This document shows, one piece after another, positions 5,282 to 8,193 of a stretch of 8,193 nucleotides of DNA (its first letter is position 1; the number at the start of each line of letters is the position of its first letter). The stretch comes from Methanobacteriota archaeon. GTDB lineage: Archaea > Hydrothermarchaeota > Hydrothermarchaeia > Hydrothermarchaeales > SZUA-236. Location of the stretch: NCBI GenBank assembly GCA_003230355.1, contig QIDD01000034.1, positions 1-8,193 on the forward strand. The letters are read 5' to 3'. Under the pieces are notes generated by a model. It was given only the letters and a program-made list of their open reading frames with translations. It had not been told where the DNA came from and did not search any database. Made by a program: the position numbers and the translations under genes.

Positions 5282-5659
5282 TCAGTTGTTATCCGCCGTA
5301 AGTCTTTCCACAGTATGCAGGAGTAGGCTGAAATCAACAGGCTTAGTGAGATGATGGTCTGCTCTGGCGTATTCACGGCTGCGCTTGTGGTCCTCAGGAT
5401 CAGATTTTACAGATAGCATCGATATTGGAATATCCTTTGTCTTCGGATCTGTTTTAATCGTCTTCGCAGTCTCCCAGCCATCCATTCCAGGCATCATGAT
5501 ATCCATGAAAATCAGGTCTGGCTTCTCCTTTTTCACGATCTCAAGACATTCCTCCCCGCTGTAGGCTTCTCTCACAGAATATCCGTTCTTTGACAAAACG
5601 TTTTTTAGGATAAAGAGAATATCGTCTTCATCATCTACGATAAGTATCATTTTCTGCAT
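5282..5659 (-). CDS. Stand-alone response regulator receiver (CheY-like)
   Basis: A 125-residue single receiver domain with no output domain. Numbered from the ATG: acidic pair D9-D10 in ILIVDDEDD, phospho-acceptor D53 in LIFMDIMMPGMDGW (49-62), the switch Ser/Thr S83 (ISMLSV) and the conserved K106 in LTKPV. All residues needed for phosphorylation are present, so it should be active as a phosphate-relay or protein-interaction module. No histidine kinase gene is in the window, so the partner is unknown. The start is ATG at 5659, because GGAGTG (5671-5666) lies 6 bases before it; the in-frame GTG at 5668 is inside that site. The stop is TGA. It lies upstream of pgk on the same strand with 74 bases between them and is divergent from the aroQ-pheA operon. 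Confidence 0.9.
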   Translation of the reverse strand: MQKMILIVDDEDDILFILKNVLSKNGYSVREAYSGEECLEIVKKEKPDLIFMDIMMPGMDGWETAKTIKTDPKTKDIPISMLSVKSDPEDHKRSREYARADHHLTKPVDFSLLLHTVERLTADNN

Positions 5660-5665
5660 TCTTGA

Positions 5666-5671
5666 CACTCC
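5666..5671 (-). promoter_or_regulatory. Ribosome binding site deciding the receiver gene start
   Basis: GGAGTG, 6 bases before the ATG at 5659. It contains the GTG that begins the longest reading frame. Confidence 0.55.
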
Positions 5672-5696
5672 AATGCACTTTTGGCGTTCGGAAGTC

Positions 5697-5704
5697 TTAT
5701 ATAA
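5697..5704. promoter_or_regulatory. Palindromic TATA box shared by divergent genes
   Basis: TTATATAA reads the same on both strands. Its centre is about 41 bases before the receiver gene ATG (minus strand) and about 34 bases before the aroQ ATG (plus strand). A start about 25 bases away on each side gives short leaders: about 17 bases including GGAGTG on the minus side, and about 10 bases or fewer without a clear ribosome binding site on the plus side. One element may thus serve both directions. Confidence 0.5.
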
Positions 5705-5734
5705 TTTCTTTCAAAATAAGTTGAACGTGGTTCT

Positions 5735-5992
5735 ATGGTCATGTCAGAATTAAGGGCTGAAATCGACCGAATTGACGCCGAAATAGCAGTGCTTCTTAAA
5801 AAGCGGTTTGCAGTTTCCCGTGAGATTGGCGAGGTAAAAATCGGCCTTTCACGGGAGGTTGAGGATCTAAGCCGGGATAGGGTTGTTCTTGAAAACTATC
5901 GAAAACTTGCAGCTGATGAGTTGGACGAAGACTTTATCGAAAAGATGGTCTCTCTGATTCTCAGATATAGTAAGGCGGTGCAGAAAAGGTGA
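5735..5992 (+). CDS. aroQ: Chorismate mutase, AroQ class, monofunctional
   Basis: Converts chorismate to prephenate, the branch step to phenylalanine and tyrosine. The 85-residue all-helical protein has the AroQ pattern: LRAEIDRIDAEIAVLLKKRF (6-25), with R7 and R24 at the positions of the family's substrate-binding arginines, then VSREIGEVK with K35, then EDLSRDRVVLENY (43-55), with D44, R47 and D48 matching the DxxRE/D block, and a last helix (SLILRYSKAVQ). Upstream is no clear ribosome binding site, and the palindromic TATA at 5697-5704 gives a very short leader, so initiation may be close to leaderless; ATG at 5741 is an alternative start two codons on. Its TGA overlaps the GTG start of pheA. 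In many organisms this domain is fused to prephenate dehydratase; here the two are separate but coupled. Confidence 0.9.
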   Translation: MVMSELRAEIDRIDAEIAVLLKKRFAVSREIGEVKIGLSREVEDLSRDRVVLENYRKLAADELDEDFIEKMVSLILRYSKAVQKR

Positions 5993-6804
5993 AACGCCGG
6001 CTCGCGCTTCTGGGTCCGAAGGGTACTTTTACAGAGGAGGCCGCGCTCAAAGCTGACCCAGGGGCTGAAAAGATTTACTGTCAAACTATTGACGAGGTCT
6101 TTGACACTGTTACATCTGGAGGCGCTGAAATGGGGATTGTGCCTGTTGAAAACTCGCTTGAAGGCAGTGTTTTTGCAACACTTGATATGCTGCTCTCATC
6201 GGATGTCTCAATCTGCCGCGAGGTGGTCCTTGATATCAGCCACTGCCTGCTAGCGCTTCCAGGAGTCGGCGTGAGTGAGATAAAAGAGGTGGCTTCCCAT
6301 CCCCACGCCCTTGCTCAATGCAGGGGGCTGTTAAAGTCACATCCCGACGTTAAGACTCGCAACTTCCCATCCACAGCGGATGCAGCTCGAGAAGTTGCGC
6401 AGAAAGGTCTGCAGTCTACTGGCGTGATTGCACCGAGGATTGCAGCAGAGATATATGGCTTAAACATCATTCTTGAGGGTGTTCAGGATAGCCATCACAA
6501 TCAAACCCGGTTTTTTGTGATCTCGAACAACTGTCCAGAGACATCTGGACAGGTAAAGACTTCAATCGTCTTTGGATTGATTGATAGGCCTGGCGCGCTA
6601 TATGAAATCCTGGGCTACTTTGCAAATGCCGAAATCAACCTTACAAAGATTGAATCAAGGCCCACGAAAAAAAGTCTGGGTGATTACATATTCTTCATCG
6701 ATTTCATGGGCGCAGCAGATGATGATAAGATAAAAAATATCCTGAAGAAAATAAAGGACTTTACATCCTATTATAAGGTGTTGGGAAGTTATTCAACCGG
6801 CTAG
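5989..6804 (+). CDS. pheA: Prephenate dehydratase with ACT regulatory domain
   Basis: Turns prephenate into phenylpyruvate in phenylalanine synthesis. The 271 residues hold a catalytic part (1-180) and an ACT domain (189-265). Seen: LLGPKGTFTEEAA (7-19), IVPVENSLEGSVF (50-62), SHPHALAQC (103-111), and NQTRFFV (171-177) containing the catalytic Thr-Arg-Phe motif. In the ACT domain, RPGALYEIL (200-208, the GAL phenylalanine-binding motif), IESRP (221-225) and GDYIFFID (231-238) are present, so feedback inhibition by phenylalanine is expected. The start is GTG at 5989, overlapping the aroQ stop (GTGA). It ends in TAG at 6802-6804, 9 bases before the next start. Downstream genes are not known parts of the phenylalanine pathway. 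Confidence 0.95.
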   Translation: MKRRLALLGPKGTFTEEAALKADPGAEKIYCQTIDEVFDTVTSGGAEMGIVPVENSLEGSVFATLDMLLSSDVSICREVVLDISHCLLALPGVGVSEIKEVASHPHALAQCRGLLKSHPDVKTRNFPSTADAAREVAQKGLQSTGVIAPRIAAEIYGLNIILEGVQDSHHNQTRFFVISNNCPETSGQVKTSIVFGLIDRPGALYEILGYFANAEINLTKIESRPTKKSLGDYIFFIDFMGAADDDKIKNILKKIKDFTSYYKVLGSYSTG

Positions 6805-6807
6805 GTG
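6803..6807 (+). promoter_or_regulatory. Ribosome binding site deciding the cysteine-cluster gene start
   Basis: AGGTG overlaps the end of the pheA stop codon and sits 6 bases before the ATG at 6814. Its GTG (6805) begins the longest frame, which is therefore probably three residues too long. Confidence 0.55.
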
Positions 6808-6813
6808 GTTCCC

Positions 6814-7356
6814 ATGGTTTTTGGACGATTTTTCGGTAAAGGGCAAACATCAAGATTCGAATGCGTCTACACTGAGTGCAAAAGTCTGTGCTGCAAAGAG
6901 AACCTGGTGGTTTTGAACGAGGATGACGCCGCAGCCTTTGAAAGGCTTGGAATTAAGTTGGCTGATGCCACTGAGAACATGGGTCTCAACGATTTTCTCA
7001 GCCTTCTTGGAAGCACACCCATAAAGCAGCTTGACGGCCTTGAAGTTGTTTGTCTGAAAAAAGATGCGGGCGGCAACTGCAGGTTTCTAGATTCCGAGGA
7101 CGGCTGCTGCAAAATATATGATGACCGCCCCTATTTTTGCAGGGAGTTTCCCTTCAAGTTTTCAAAGGGAGGGATAAAGAAAAAAGACCCTATCTGCCCA
7201 GGATTGGGGCGGGGTGAGGAGATGGATGTTTCAGCTTTAAAAGACGTGCTCGGCCTCAGCGGGCTGGATGTGAAGGCCCCTCTACTTGTGGGGGATGAGT
7301 CGAAGCTGAAGACCTCGAAGGCGCTTATGAGCATGGTTTTTCGGCTGATGCGATGA
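6814..7356 (+). CDS. YkgJ-type CxxCxxCC cysteine-cluster protein
   Basis: A 180-residue soluble protein of the YkgJ/UPF0153 kind, whose conserved cysteines are thought to bind an iron-sulfur cluster or zinc; the biochemical role of most members is unknown. Numbered from the ATG: FECVYTECKSLCC (15-27) with C17, C22, C26 and C27; NCRFLDSEDGCCKIYDDRPY (88-107) followed by FCREFPF (108-114), giving C89, C98, C99 and C109; and DPICPG with C128. The CxIYxxRPxxCRxFPF signature is almost perfect. The first cluster has C-x4-C spacing rather than the usual C-x2-C. ATG at 6814 is preferred over GTG 6805 because AGGTG is 6 bases upstream of it. The TGA stop overlaps the ATG of the glycosyltransferase gene (ATGA), so the two are translationally coupled and may act together. 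Confidence 0.85.
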   Translation: MVFGRFFGKGQTSRFECVYTECKSLCCKENLVVLNEDDAAAFERLGIKLADATENMGLNDFLSLLGSTPIKQLDGLEVVCLKKDAGGNCRFLDSEDGCCKIYDDRPYFCREFPFKFSKGGIKKKDPICPGLGRGEEMDVSALKDVLGLSGLDVKAPLLVGDESKLKTSKALMSMVFRLMR

Positions 7357-8027
7357 TCTCTGTAATCATCCCTGTTTTTAACGAGGCGGACCTCATTAAA
7401 AACTTGTTTGAACATCTCGATGGGATGAAGGGGGATTTTGAAACATTTGTGGTGGACGGCGGGAGCAGAGATAAAACCGCCGAGGTTGCACGGGAGCATG
7501 CAATTGTTATAGCTTCGAAAAGAGGCCGGGCGGTTCAGATGAACACCGGCGCAGGCCGGGCAAGTGGAGATATTTTACTATTTCTTCATGCGGACTGCCT
7601 TCCTGAGAAAAATGCGTTTTTAGAGGTTGAAAAAATAATGGAGGATTTCAAAGTGGCGGGAGGCGGGCTGAAGTATGATACCTGCGAAACATCACTTCTC
7701 TATCGCAACCACGTTTTCTGGTCAAGTCTGCGCGCCAAACTCACAGGAATCTATCTCGGCGACCACGGCATCTTTGTGAGAAGAAGAACCTTTGACAGGG
7801 CTGGCGGATTCCCAATACAGCCGCTGATGGAAGATGTGGAGCTGTGCAAAAAGCTTAAAAAAGAGGGCAGACTCGTGCAGGCGAAATCAAAGATGTTTAC
7901 CTCATCAAGACGATTCAAAGCGAGAGGATTTACACGAACCGTGCTACAAATGCACCTTAACAGGCTGCTCTACGCAATCGGGGTCCCGGCTGAAACACTG
8001 GCAAAATATTATGGAGACGTGCGATAA
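7353..8027 (+). CDS. Family 2 glycosyltransferase, TIGR04283-like
   Basis: A 224-residue GT-A fold protein without membrane spans. Seen: MISVIIPVFNEADLI (1-15), the sugar-nucleotide-binding FVVDGGSRDKTAEVA (32-46), SKRGRAVQMNTGAGRA (55-70), LLFLHADC (75-82, the DxD-equivalent HAD), LGDHGIFVRR (135-144), GGFPIQPLMEDVELCKKL (151-168) with the acidic Glu-Asp expected at the catalytic base position, and VPAETLAKYYGDVR at the C-terminus. This whole pattern matches the TIGR04283 group (called rSAM/selenodomain-associated or arsenosugar-type transferase 2), which often accompanies a second transferase that is absent here. The acceptor is unknown. It starts at ATG 7353, overlapping the preceding stop; there is no clear ribosome binding site, so reinitiation is likely. 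It ends 5 bases from the stop of the convergent gene at the right edge. Confidence 0.88.
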   Translation: MISVIIPVFNEADLIKNLFEHLDGMKGDFETFVVDGGSRDKTAEVAREHAIVIASKRGRAVQMNTGAGRASGDILLFLHADCLPEKNAFLEVEKIMEDFKVAGGGLKYDTCETSLLYRNHVFWSSLRAKLTGIYLGDHGIFVRRRTFDRAGGFPIQPLMEDVELCKKLKKEGRLVQAKSKMFTSSRRFKARGFTRTVLQMHLNRLLYAIGVPAETLAKYYGDVR

Positions 8028-8032
8028 CTACT

Positions 8033-8193
8033 TCAGAAACCCTGTTTCTCCTGCCGCCGGACAGCTTCCTCAAGTGTTATCTCGCCTTTGACAACTGCCT
8101 CTGCAAGCTCCTTAGACACAGTTAAGTTTCCGCTCTTCTTTCGGCTCTCACGCTGCACGTTTTTGATCTCGCCCGGAGTTGTTGAAACAGTGA
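8033..8193 (-). CDS. C-terminal fragment of an unidentified protein
   Basis: The last 52 codons and TGA stop (8035-8033) of a minus-strand gene entering from the right edge. The end reads LTVSKELAEAVVKGEITLEEA (23-43 of the fragment) and is charged and helical. A tail of the form LAxxVxxGxITxEEA is found at the C-terminus of PilT/secretion-type ATPases and elsewhere, but it is too short and common to name the protein. The gene is convergent with the glycosyltransferase gene, with only 5 bases between the two stops. The open frame to the edge and sensible composition support a real gene. Confidence 0.6.
   Translation of the reverse strand, partial: TVSTTPGEIKNVQRESRKKSGNLTVSKELAEAVVKGEITLEEAVRRQEKQGF

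Overview
The window looks like a piece of a euryarchaeal chromosome of moderate G+C, possibly from the methanogen/ANME/Archaeoglobi-type lineages; the clade is inference. Reasons: two paralogous geranylgeranyl-reductase-family flavoproteins (archaeal lipid saturation), an archaeal MinD ATPase, an archaeal-type phosphoglycerate kinase, TATA boxes about 25-30 bases before starts, GAGGTG-type ribosome binding sites, and tightly overlapping genes. There are no rRNA or tRNA genes, insertion sequences, CRISPR arrays or phage genes.

Left part (1-1171): the N-terminal two-thirds of a geranylgeranyl reductase family gene leaves the window on the minus strand. It is divergent from a small winged-helix regulator, with a TATA-bearing intergenic region between them that holds a run of ten C.

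Middle (1172-5668, all minus strand): pgk is followed by minD with a 4-base stop/start overlap. Next comes a 46-residue cysteine-rich protein short enough to be easily missed, then a second, divergent reductase-family gene. Downstream of that lie two tiny membrane-peptide ORFs that resemble each other; the second has an in-frame TGA where the first has Trp. A stand-alone response-regulator receiver lies upstream of pgk.

Right part (5735-8027, plus strand): a compact four-gene operon of chorismate mutase (aroQ), prephenate dehydratase (pheA), a CxxCxxCC (YkgJ-type) cysteine-cluster protein and a TIGR04283-like family 2 glycosyltransferase. The genes overlap or are separated by only a few bases. 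The operon diverges from the receiver gene across a palindromic TATA box. The C-terminal end of an unidentified minus-strand gene converges on it at the right edge.

Functionally, aroQ and pheA give the chorismate to phenylpyruvate steps of phenylalanine synthesis. pgk serves glycolysis/gluconeogenesis. minD probably positions something at the membrane through a C-terminal amphipathic helix. The reductase homologues probably act on isoprenoid lipids or quinones. The least explained content is the set of short genes in the two minus-strand gaps (1201-1527 and 2948-3088).
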